From assembly GCF_035920365.1 (NCBI RefSeq), contig NZ_CP109150.1, positions 7,006,001-7,070,000 of the forward strand: a DNA stretch of 64,000 nucleotides, in the 5' to 3' direction. A program made the translations under genes and the position numbers. The notes under the pieces were generated by a model. That model had not been told where the DNA came from. It did not search any database and saw nothing but the letters and a program-made list of their open reading frames with translations. Origin of the DNA: Micromonospora sp. NBC_01740. GTDB lineage: Bacteria > Actinomycetota > Actinomycetes > Mycobacteriales > Micromonosporaceae. How positions within the stretch are numbered: position 1 is the first letter of the stretch; each line of letters starts with the position of its first letter. Below, piece by piece: positions 1-7,321 of the stretch.

Positions 1-122
1 CGATCCTCTTCCCGTTCACGCCCAGCGACGAGGACAGCAGCAATGACGCCCTCTACGTCGAGCAGGCCCGCGCCTGGTTCGACAGCATGTGGGGCACCAT
101 CGCCCGCGAGTACGCCTCGTGA
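1..122 (+). CDS. 3' end of an unidentified gene (partial)
   Basis: Only the last 39 codons lie in the window; the frame is open from base 3 to a TGA at 120-122. The visible C terminus is aromatic and acidic (FDSMWGTIAREY near the end) and has no motif I can name. The TGA overlaps the GTG start of the next gene by two bases, so the two are probably translated from one message. In actinomycete accessory regions a regulator often precedes a HAD phosphatase like the next gene, but the fragment is too short to assign it. Confidence 0.55.
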   Translation, partial: ILFPFTPSDEDSSNDALYVEQARAWFDSMWGTIAREYAS

Positions 123-808
123 CCGCCCCCGACCTGGCCAACGTGATCGACCGCGCCCGCGTGATCCTGCTCGACTTCGACGGCCCCGTGTGCAGCATCT
201 TCGCCCAACACTCCGCGTCGACCGTCGCCCATGAGTTGCGCCGGCTGCTCGTCGACCAGGCCGTCACCCTGCCGCCCGAGATCCTGGCCGAACGCGACCC
301 GCTCGCCGTGCTCCGCTTCACCGCCACCCTTGGCCGCCCTGCCGTAGTCCGCCTGGTCGACGAGGCCATGACCCGCGAGGAAGTCACCGCGGCCCGCACC
401 GCCGAGCCGACCCCGTACGGCCGGGAAGTCATCGTCGCCGCCCACCAGACCGGCCGCCGGATCGCCGTGGTGTCGAACAACTCGGCCGCTTCCGTCCACG
501 CCTACCTGAGCGCCCGCCGGCTCACCTCGTACGTGCACCCGGTCATCGGCCGCCCCGAGGCAGCGCCCGAGCGGATGAAGCCGGACCCGTTCCCGGTGCT
601 CGCAGCCGTACGGGAGCTGGGCGCGGAGCCGGCGGAATGCGTCCTGGTCGGTGACTCGGTCAGCGACATCGAGGCCGCCCACGCCGCCGGAGTCGCCGCC
701 ATCGGATACGCCAACAAGCCCGGCAAGCGCGAACGGTTCGCCGCCGCTGATGTCGTCATCGACAGCATGGCCGAACTGGTGACCGCCTTCGCCGTCGACG
801 AGCTGTAG
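119..808 (+). CDS. HAD-family hydrolase (phosphatase-like)
   Basis: This 229-residue protein carries the four haloacid dehalogenase motifs. They are LLDFDGP (nucleophile Asp19, acid/base Asp21), a VVSNNS segment near residue 120, a lysine in MKPDPFPV, and the metal-binding GDSVSDIEAAHAAG. HAD enzymes of this size usually hydrolyse phosphate monoesters of small metabolites; the substrate cannot be read. The GTG at 119 overlaps the upstream stop (GTGA), which fixes the start; an in-frame start at 89 would add ten Arg/His-rich residues that look non-coding. A hairpin follows the stop, so it closes its transcript. Confidence 0.85.
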   Translation: MTAPDLANVIDRARVILLDFDGPVCSIFAQHSASTVAHELRRLLVDQAVTLPPEILAERDPLAVLRFTATLGRPAVVRLVDEAMTREEVTAARTAEPTPYGREVIVAAHQTGRRIAVVSNNSAASVHAYLSARRLTSYVHPVIGRPEAAPERMKPDPFPVLAAVRELGAEPAECVLVGDSVSDIEAAHAAGVAAIGYANKPGKRERFAAADVVIDSMAELVTAFAVDEL

Positions 809-829
809 CACCACCACACCGCACACGAG

Positions 830-855
830 CGCCCCGGAAGATCATCACCGGGGCG
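830..855 (+). terminator. Rho-independent-type hairpin after the HAD gene
   Basis: The arms CGCCCCGG (830-837) and CCGGGGCG (848-855) are perfect complements around a 10-base loop. A short T-rich tail (tttct) follows, 22 bases after the HAD stop. The flanking acgag/ctcgt can lengthen the stem past an internal loop. Confidence 0.6.
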
Positions 856-910
856 TTTCTCGTGTCGTCAGCTCACCTCAGGCCCGAGGACGCGGTGCAG
901 CCGCCCTGGG

Positions 911-1123
911 CTAGTCCAGGTCCCCGCGCTTGGCAGCGATCCACGCCTCAACGTCTTCGGCAAGCCAGACGTTGCCCATTTGGAGCGTGGCCACGGGCTC
1001 CGGGAAGTCGCGCCGGTTGGTGATCTGGTAGACGCGCTGGCGCGAGACGCCACCGAGCATGGTCCGGATCTCCCCCGAACCCACCAACCGCAGCTTCCTG
1101 CCCATGACGCTGACGCTAGGCAC
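911..1123 (-). CDS. AlpA/excisionase-type helix-turn-helix protein
   Basis: This 70-residue protein has the compact MerR-like winged-helix layout of AlpA and excisionase proteins: a helix-turn-helix around GGVSRQRVYQIT, then a hydrophobic wing and a C-terminal EDVEAWIAAKR helix. Such proteins regulate or direct excision of integrated elements, or act as small repressors. I take the GTG at 1123; an ATG at 1105 would remove six residues. It is divergent from the small genes at 1195-1825 and sits in an accessory region, which suits a regulator of an integrated element. No integrase is visible in the window, so an excisionase role is unproven. Confidence 0.7.
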   Translation of the reverse strand: MPSVSVMGRKLRLVGSGEIRTMLGGVSRQRVYQITNRRDFPEPVATLQMGNVWLAEDVEAWIAAKRGDLD

Positions 1124-1139
1124 ACGCCGACTAGGCGTG
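1123..1139. promoter_or_regulatory. Candidate operator between divergent genes
   Basis: CACGCC-GACTA-GGCGTG is a perfect 6-bp inverted repeat. It spans the start codon of the AlpA-type gene and lies about 55 bases upstream of the ATG at 1195. CTAG-containing motifs recur around it (ctaggca, actaggcg, cctagat). This is a plausible autoregulatory site, by inference only. Confidence 0.3.
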
Positions 1140-1194
1140 AGTCAAGTTGATAGACACCTAGATAGCGCTGCCACTGGTCGCTTACCCTTTACGC

Positions 1195-1392
1195 ATGACT
1201 AGGTCCAAGTGGTTCCAACGCCCCGACCAACCTGTCGACTACGTAGCCGGCGAGCCAGCCCCATCGAGGTACGGCCGGGAGCCGCAGAGATGGACTGGTC
1301 GCGCCGCCGTCCCCGCACCAGAGCCACCCCTGATGACCAAGGCAGGACTCTGGCGCTCCAGGAACACCGCGACGTGCCTCAACCAGAGGTAG
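1195..1392 (+). CDS. Small hypothetical protein
   Basis: This 65-residue basic, proline-containing ORF begins with ATG and stops three bases before the next ATG, with a GAGG motif just before that start, so it fits as first gene of a compact three-gene run. It has no recognisable domain. A competing frame from 1209 also stays open, so coding status is uncertain; tight packing with the following gene is the main support. Confidence 0.4.
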   Translation: MTRSKWFQRPDQPVDYVAGEPAPSRYGREPQRWTGRAAVPAPEPPLMTKAGLWRSRNTATCLNQR

Positions 1393-1395
1393 GCC

Positions 1396-1578
1396 ATGTC
1401 GATCCCGCAGCAGCGACCAGAGCCCCCGTTCCTCGTCCTGATGGCCGGCAACGTCGTCGACTTCCATAACCGCGCCACCTGCCGGCAGTGCTCCGACGAC
1501 GGATGCCCACGCCTGTCGGCGGCCGGCGAAACCCTACGCGCTTGGCGCGACAGGAAGAGCCGACGTGAAACCCGGTGA
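1396..1578 (+). CDS. Small cysteine-containing hypothetical protein
   Basis: This 60-residue protein begins MSIPQQRPEPPFLVLM and has a CRQCSDDGC cluster followed by a basic C terminus, which hints at metal binding. The ATG is preceded by GAGG. The 3' end overlaps the next gene by 14 bases in another frame, typical of co-translated small genes. I believe similar short proteins occur in Micromonospora accessory regions, but no function is known to me. Confidence 0.55.
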   Translation: MSIPQQRPEPPFLVLMAGNVVDFHNRATCRQCSDDGCPRLSAAGETLRAWRDRKSRRETR

Positions 1579-1825
1579 TGTCCTGCACCTGACCCGTGCG
1601 GCAAGTCCCCAGTTCGTACGACCGATCTTCTTCCGCCTCATTAAAATCCGGGCGGAACTCCACACCTATGACGGATGGATGTGGCTTGACGGCTACCAGC
1701 TCAACCCAATAGGGGAAGCCGTGGCACGTCGAGAGCTATTCGTTCTGAAAAAGGGAGTGCGGCTGGCACATCTACCCGCCCCGCAGCAACGATACCCCAA
1801 AATCGGCATGCGAAGGCGCCAGTAA
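1565..1825 (+). CDS. Small hypothetical protein
   Basis: This 86-residue protein starts MKPGDVLHLTRAASPQF and includes the aromatic, conserved-looking segment TYDGWMWLDGYQLNP, then a basic tail. The balanced composition and TYDGWxWLDGY core suggest a real folded protein. It overlaps the previous gene and ends 25 bases before the stop of the convergent membrane-protein gene. No function can be assigned. Confidence 0.6.
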   Translation: MKPGDVLHLTRAASPQFVRPIFFRLIKIRAELHTYDGWMWLDGYQLNPIGEAVARRELFVLKKGVRLAHLPAPQQRYPKIGMRRRQ

Positions 1826-1850
1826 GCCAAAGCGTGCGGCGCCCTGCACT

Positions 1851-2744
1851 TCACTGTCTTCGACTCAGTCCTCTACGCCTACCGCGAACACCAGCATATG
1901 AACCTTTGCGGTCGGCCCTAACACCGGACCCGGGCGATTCGGTGAGCGAAAGATTTCGCCTCTTCTCCAAAATCTTTAGCTTGAGCAGGACCGCTCGACA
2001 CTCTCGCACAAGGAAACCGCCAAATACCTCTTGCCTCTTCCGCTCATTAAGAAAATGAAGAACGGGAGCCAAGGCGCCGCAAAATAATCCAACCAATACA
2101 AACCCGTGCACAAAAATGGGCACCACCTCACGAGATAAACCGCAGAAAATGACAACCGCTGTTGCAAGAGGTGCAGCGAATGCCACTGCGAGCATCCGTC
2201 GAAGTTCCTTGTCACCCATATAAACAAGGGCCCACTTGCGAAATCTCATCAAGCGGGCTACATCTATCAGCCTTTCACCTACACTAGCGTGCCGACGCAG
2301 TTCTGCCGTCAAGCGCTGAGCGCTCTCAAGCGACACGAAAGGATCCTCAAGGCCAGCGGATATCTTCATAATTCGTCGAGCCAGCGCTCGCGCGCTTGAC
2401 TGCGGGCGATAGCTAGCCGCTAGCGTAAAACCAAAGATCAAGAGCGCAGATACGCCTAAAAAAATCAATTGCAATCCGGATAAGAAGTCATCGCGCGTTC
2501 CGCCTCCCGTAACGAGATTCACTCCAACGCCGGCCAAGATGGCCATGACGGCGGAAAGCATAGGTAAAGTCACTAGGGCACGGAACGCATCCAAAGACAG
2601 AAGCCAAAGGCGGTAGGCCGCCTCAATCTGAGTTCTAAGGATGAAATAAACAACAACCTGGAATGCAAGGTAGATCACGCCTACTGCCAACGACAGAAAT
2701 CCTGCCAGCGCAAGCGTCCGCAGAGGAAAGAGCAACACATCCAC
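1851..2744 (-). CDS. Multi-pass membrane protein next to the STAND ATPase
   Basis: This 297-residue protein has about five hydrophobic segments: one or two within residues 5-36, then near 55-77, 88-110, 185-205 and 210-230. A soluble stretch of about 70 residues (112-183) lies between the two membrane blocks, and the C terminus is strongly basic. The start is GTG at 2744, only 32 bases after the STAND ATPase stop on the same strand, so the two are probably co-transcribed. Base composition is near 50% GC, like the ATPase and unlike the flanking chromosome. I recognise no family. In defence operons such a protein could be a membrane effector or regulator, but nothing in the sequence proves that. 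Confidence 0.7.
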   Translation of the reverse strand: MDVLLFPLRTLALAGFLSLAVGVIYLAFQVVVYFILRTQIEAAYRLWLLSLDAFRALVTLPMLSAVMAILAGVGVNLVTGGGTRDDFLSGLQLIFLGVSALLIFGFTLAASYRPQSSARALARRIMKISAGLEDPFVSLESAQRLTAELRRHASVGERLIDVARLMRFRKWALVYMGDKELRRMLAVAFAAPLATAVVIFCGLSREVVPIFVHGFVLVGLFCGALAPVLHFLNERKRQEVFGGFLVRECRAVLLKLKILEKRRNLSLTESPGSGVRADRKGSYAGVRGRRRGLSRRQ

Positions 2745-2776
2745 GCATTCGAACCTAGCAGCTCACCGCCACACGG

Positions 2777-5700
2777 TCACGACTTCCTTTTTCTAAGGAA
2801 TACTTCAAGCGCATGAAGAACCTCAAAGTCCTTCACCGTTTCGGGATGATCGGGACCGAAAACCGACAGATCTATTTCGTATGCTTTACGGATAGCCGCC
2901 AAAGCTAGCTTCGATTGACGCAAAGCGAAACACGCCTGTCCGTAGTGCAGCAAAGCAGCCGGCAGCGAGAGCTTTGCTCGCGGAAGCTTCTCAAGCGCTT
3001 CAATCGTTGGCCCAAGCAGTTGCACTGTCTCTTTATATCTACGCTGATGGAAGCGTAGGCGCCCTAGTTTGAGATTGTACTCGTATCGCACCTCCGGATT
3101 CTGCCCAAAATCTGCGTCAATCAGCCGTTCCGCCTCCTTGAGTTGGCTGGCTGCCTCCTTCAAATCTTCGATATCGATTGCTCCATCCGCGAGCGAAAGG
3201 TACGAATAAACCAACGGGATGTCGGACCGAGTTCCACTTCGACGCATTTGGACTTCATGATACTTCTTATCAAAGAGATACGACCTTTCCATATCGTTCA
3301 CGTCCTTCGCCAGGAGCGAAGCAAGCCTGTAAGAGTCGGCGCGAAGATTTAGCGAGAGCCCGGTCGGAAGATCTGCGAGGAATCTGTTCAGGCGCTCAGT
3401 GGCATCGACACCTCTGCCAAGCATCCGCAATAGCTCAATCCGGACAAGCTCCACGCGGGCCGCTGGCTCTCCCTCGAAAATCCCTTCGGGTGGCAGGTCG
3501 GAAAGAATGGTCGCTGCAAGATCACGTCGACCTGTTTCCGCCGCGATGACCCCAAGATCACAGACAGCGTTCGCCATCGTCTCGCCATGTCGCAGATCGC
3601 GTCCTGTCTCCAGGTTCGCACTCAGTAAATCTATTGCTTGGTCAATCTCGCCAGACCAGAAGTATGCATGAGAAGCAGACTGCCGCTGCACCACAAGCGC
3701 CATCAGCGGCATGCGACCACGATCGACTCCGGCCGAAACCAGCTCGAGCCCTTGAGCGGCGAACATCACTGCACTATGGGGCCCGGCAGCACCGCCAAGC
3801 AACGGAAGGCGACGCGAGAGGAATGAGCAAGCCTTAACGATGGCTAAGCCATCGCAGCCAGCAGACAGTCCATGAACTGTCAGCGCTGCAATGTGACCAA
3901 CATAGGGGTCGCATTGCGGATCATCTTCGGAAGTAGACGGTAGATTAGTACTGACTAGCCCTATCCCAACCTCAAGCAAGGACACGGGGTCGGAATTCAT
4001 GTTACGCACAATCATGGCGATAATCGGGTGCAACACCAGCCCATTCCCACGACGTTGAACCAACGATGTTTCAACGAGGGCGTCGATCGAGTCTTGCCGC
4101 AGAGAATCTTTGTGAAGGTTCTGAAATATCTCCCAACCCCTCCTAGACACGCCTCGAACGAGATCGGCCCGCAGCTTTCTTAAGATAGTCGATTTTATTT
4201 TATCGAGCCGCCGCGGGAACGATGCCTGGCTGCGTAGATAGGCGATGGGCCAGTCCGACTGAAAGAGTGATAGATCAACGGGATCAGACCCATAGTACGA
4301 GAGGACACCTAGGAGGTCAGCAGCAACTGGCGCTCTCTCGGACAGCGCCGAAACGCTCAGCTGGACGGTTTTTACAACGCTTTCGGGATGCCCCGAAGCG
4401 GCCCCTTTGTTGAGTATTCGCAAGGGCTCGTGCGCGAGTCTCTCAAGGAATATGGAAGGGGACGTGTTCGTGGACCGGCAATAGCTGGTGGCCTGAACAA
4501 CAGCAAGAGGGTGATCGTGGAGTGCCGTAGCGACACTGTCGAGTTCGGCGTCCATCGCGTCAGGTATGCCGGCCTTAAGAAAGCGCAGCGTTTCTCGCCG
4601 ACTCCAGGTAGGTAGCTCTATGTGGCGAAACCCTAAGTCAAGGAAAGGGACGGTGCTGGTGATCAGTACACGGCATGCCGCTCGTCGCGGTATTACGCCT
4701 CGTATGACAGCCGCGTCAGTTACACCATCAACAATCAGAATTGTTCGGTGACCATAGGGAAGGGATGGTGTAACCGATGTACCCAAGCTTGACAGACCTG
4801 CCACTCCAGGGAGATCTTCTTGTGGATTGATTGCCCACAAGTCTCTCAGCAACGAGGCCTTGGTGCTTCCATTGACAATAACAGGACTGAATACGTCGCT
4901 CCTGAGAGCCGCAAATTGGAGGGCAAAGCTGGTTTTACCGCAGCCGGGGACGCCATGGATCACTACCGGAGCTACAGGATCCTCGATTTCCACATCAAGA
5001 AGCTCTGCCACCTCGTCAAGATAGGACTCTCGGCCAACGAATCCCGGGTCGGGTTCCCAAGAGTAGGGGTATGCAGTTGTTGTCGGGTCTAACCGATTTC
5101 TGTCCTTCAGTGGCTCGAGCAACGCCCGCATAAGCCGATCGCGGGAGAGCCAAGAGCTTCCCATACGTATATCAGCCTCGCCTCGGGCTGCGGCATGCAG
5201 GGTGGCCCCGAGCCCAATCTCGTCTACAGGGCTGTCGGTACTGGCTTCCGCTATCAAGGCAACGAGGGCTTCATACGATTCCTGCGCCTCGTTTCCCGTT
5301 GGGTCGCCATGCCGCTGGAGAAGTCGTTGCACCTTGCTAATCCCCACTGCGGAGATTTCTTTCCGCCGAGGGAGTGGCTGTCGAGGTATGGTTAAGGCAC
5401 GAATAAAATCTTCAGCCTCAGCCACGTTCACCTTAAGGTGGGCGGACATCTGCCTGACCACTTCCGATGTTAGCGGCTCTTGCAGCGCACACGTCTTCCA
5501 CAATGCATACGTTCCCCCCGTAAACCCGCCATTACTCCAAAACGCGACGCTACATCTCTTGCTTGAAGCAGTCCAAGCGAGATGCAAGTGCCGCAGAACA
5601 TCTTGCTTTTTTAGGGCAGACCAAGACCAAGAAGGTTCAGCGTACTGGTTAGGTTCACGGTGTTTAATCGATACGAGCTCTGGAGCCCCACGCGACGGGA

Positions 5701-5908
5701 CTAGGATTACATCAGTCGAATATTCTACGATGATTCCAGCCAGGCTATCGCTAGGAAGATGGTTCAGCACAGCCACAGCGACACACTCGTCCTGGTATCG
5801 GAATCTGGCGCGGGTTTCCGGGGCTGTATTCCGAGAATCGAAGCCTAGCGACTTTAAGTTCTCCAGTGAGACTGGTTCTATGCTGTAGTCGTCACCGTTC
5901 GCTGCCAT
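2777..5908 (-). CDS. STAND/NB-ARC-like ATPase with Cap4-like nuclease and TPR domains (NLR-type defence candidate)
   Basis: This 1043-residue protein has three parts. Residues about 30-120 resemble the DUF4297/Cap4 PD-(D/E)xK nuclease: FRYQDE (36-41), Glu62 and Asp66 in VEYSTDVILV, then VSIKHR with Lys82, and a Trp-rich WSWSALKK segment. Residues about 288-480 form the STAND NTPase: FVGRE (290-294), Walker A GVPGCGKT (319-326), Walker B ILIVDG (Asp394), a CRVLITST strand (412-419) and a GLPLA-like HPLAVVQA (466-473). A winged-helix-like region follows, and the C terminus carries TPR repeats, the last ending VFGPDHPETVKDF. Known Avs/bNACHT-type proteins with this order sense phage proteins through the repeats, oligomerise and cut DNA; applying that here is inference. 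The usual E/QxK nuclease motif reads SIK here. Codon use and GC (about 50%) indicate transfer. Confidence 0.85.
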   Translation of the reverse strand: MAANGDDYSIEPVSLENLKSLGFDSRNTAPETRARFRYQDECVAVAVLNHLPSDSLAGIIVEYSTDVILVPSRGAPELVSIKHREPNQYAEPSWSWSALKKQDVLRHLHLAWTASSKRCSVAFWSNGGFTGGTYALWKTCALQEPLTSEVVRQMSAHLKVNVAEAEDFIRALTIPRQPLPRRKEISAVGISKVQRLLQRHGDPTGNEAQESYEALVALIAEASTDSPVDEIGLGATLHAAARGEADIRMGSSWLSRDRLMRALLEPLKDRNRLDPTTTAYPYSWEPDPGFVGRESYLDEVAELLDVEIEDPVAPVVIHGVPGCGKTSFALQFAALRSDVFSPVIVNGSTKASLLRDLWAINPQEDLPGVAGLSSLGTSVTPSLPYGHRTILIVDGVTDAAVIRGVIPRRAACRVLITSTVPFLDLGFRHIELPTWSRRETLRFLKAGIPDAMDAELDSVATALHDHPLAVVQATSYCRSTNTSPSIFLERLAHEPLRILNKGAASGHPESVVKTVQLSVSALSERAPVAADLLGVLSYYGSDPVDLSLFQSDWPIAYLRSQASFPRRLDKIKSTILRKLRADLVRGVSRRGWEIFQNLHKDSLRQDSIDALVETSLVQRRGNGLVLHPIIAMIVRNMNSDPVSLLEVGIGLVSTNLPSTSEDDPQCDPYVGHIAALTVHGLSAGCDGLAIVKACSFLSRRLPLLGGAAGPHSAVMFAAQGLELVSAGVDRGRMPLMALVVQRQSASHAYFWSGEIDQAIDLLSANLETGRDLRHGETMANAVCDLGVIAAETGRRDLAATILSDLPPEGIFEGEPAARVELVRIELLRMLGRGVDATERLNRFLADLPTGLSLNLRADSYRLASLLAKDVNDMERSYLFDKKYHEVQMRRSGTRSDIPLVYSYLSLADGAIDIEDLKEAASQLKEAERLIDADFGQNPEVRYEYNLKLGRLRFHQRRYKETVQLLGPTIEALEKLPRAKLSLPAALLHYGQACFALRQSKLALAAIRKAYEIDLSVFGPDHPETVKDFEVLHALEVFLRKRKS

Positions 5909-5919
5909 CCGGTTACTAT

Positions 5920-5925
5920 ATTATA
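5920..5925 (-). promoter_or_regulatory. -10 box of the STAND ATPase gene, probably leaderless
   Basis: On the minus strand a perfect TATAAT ends 11 bases before the ATG at 5908. A transcript starting 6-8 bases after it would have a leader of only a few bases. No purine-rich ribosome-binding site lies between them. No good -35 box is visible at 17 bases; TTCCAC lies 19 bases upstream. Confidence 0.55.
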
Positions 5926-6169
5926 TTGAGGCCCGAGCTGGAAAGTGGAAGTTCATCTGCCGCAGTCGCGCTCGGACTGTCATACCGCGATGTGGTTTTG
6001 CTACCTGCACCATCGCATACCGGTCGGATCGCGAGTGTGAGTCCTCCACGTCTGTTGCCGATTTCCTCTGTTTTGGATCAAGGCACCGCGCTCCGCGCGG
6101 TGCGGGGCGGCAAGCCCGGCCGGCGGTAAGCCACCGACAGCCGCCGGGACACCGCCCCACGGTCGGATC

Positions 6170-6403
6170 TCAGCTCAGCGCGAGTTCGTCCGGGAAGCGC
6201 TCGTGAAGCGCGGCGACCGCATGCTTCAGGCAGTAGTCGAGGCTATGGCTGTCGACCCTGATCGCCGCGCCGTCAAGCCGCTGACCCGAGATCACCACGG
6301 TCCAGGGCTTACGCTCCCGCTCCCCGTCAATCTTGACCAGTCCTACCAGACCCATCTCCCCCAGGTGCTCCAGCAGCTCCGGCACGCACTCGTCCCACCT
6401 CAT
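6170..6403 (-). CDS. Small hypothetical protein
   Basis: This 77-residue acidic protein reads like a compact alpha/beta fold: an N-terminal helix (ELLEHLGEMG), a strand pair LVKIDGERERKPWTVVISG, then AAIRVDSHSLDYCLKHAVAAL. It has no motif of known function. The stop lies about 260 bases upstream of the STAND gene start on the same strand. The start ATG at 6403 lacks a clear ribosome-binding site; a shorter version is possible. Confidence 0.6.
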   Translation of the reverse strand: MRWDECVPELLEHLGEMGLVGLVKIDGERERKPWTVVISGQRLDGAAIRVDSHSLDYCLKHAVAALHERFPDELALS

Positions 6404-6760
6404 GCACGAATGGGACCACCAAGACCGCTACGGGAGCCAGCGGGGTCGGCCTGGTCGTGCGTCGGGGCTTCCGGCTGCCGCGCCAGTCCAACCCCGGGAC
6501 TGGCTTGCCACCGAGTCACCGGGTCGCGGCGCCAGCTCCACCGCCAGGACGTGCCCGACCCTGCTCCACAGCCGCCGGCCCCGATTCCGGAACCACCGAG
6601 CGCCGGCCCGGAGAGGCCCCGCGACGGCACAGCCAGTCCGACCCGAGACGAGGCCAACTGAGCCGGCGCTCAGGGCGTCTCCAGGGCGTCAGGGCGCCCT
6701 CAGGGCGTCAAACGTCGGCCAAAGTTGACCAAGGACGACCATCGACGCCCGAACATAGAA
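6404..6760. other. Gap without a convincing gene
   Basis: Several overlapping frames are open here on both strands, but all give Arg/Pro/Ser-rich translations typical of GC-rich non-coding DNA. CAGGGCGTC occurs at 6671, 6682 and 6701, with a related AGGGCGCCCT palindrome at 6691. The gap separates the accessory genes from rnpB and may contain the element boundary, but I see no att-like duplicate. Confidence 0.4.
6671..6709. repeat. Short direct repeats CAGGGCGTC
   Basis: CAGGGCGTC occurs three times within 39 bases (6671, 6682, 6701), with a palindromic AGGGCGCCCT between the second and third copies. This could be iterons for a DNA-binding protein or simple slippage; nothing else supports either. 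Confidence 0.4.
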
Positions 6761-6794
6761 CCAGCTCAGAGCCTTGATCGAGGCTCTGAGCTGG
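6761..6794 (-). terminator. Terminator of rnpB
   Basis: CCAGCTCAGAGCCT (6761-6774) and AGGCTCTGAGCTGG (6781-6794) are perfect 14-base complements around a 6-base loop, three bases beyond the 3' end of the RNase P RNA. Read on the minus strand the stem is followed by TTCTAT, weakly U-rich, as expected for an intrinsic terminator. Confidence 0.75.
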
Positions 6795-6797
6795 TGG

Positions 6798-7227
<430 letters not shown>

Positions 7228-7321
7228 GCACCCATCCTAACGACGCCACGGCCGCGTCCATTGCCGCCCCGGGACGACCGGCACCCGTCCTGCCGAGGCC
7301 GGGTACTAGCCTCTGGTGACC

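Noticed and set aside
911..1123. Antitoxin of a toxin-antitoxin pair
   Set aside because: The winged-helix pattern is AlpA-like and no toxin-like neighbour on the same strand is present.
5195..5888. Plus-strand frame of 228 residues inside the STAND gene
   Set aside because: Antisense to the nuclease domain, Ser/Arg/Thr-rich, no domain; lower GC makes long shadow frames less telling but nothing supports it.
6203..6728. Overlapping plus-strand frames before rnpB
   Set aside because: Pro/Arg-rich translations, two frames open at once, no ribosome-binding site; treated as non-coding.
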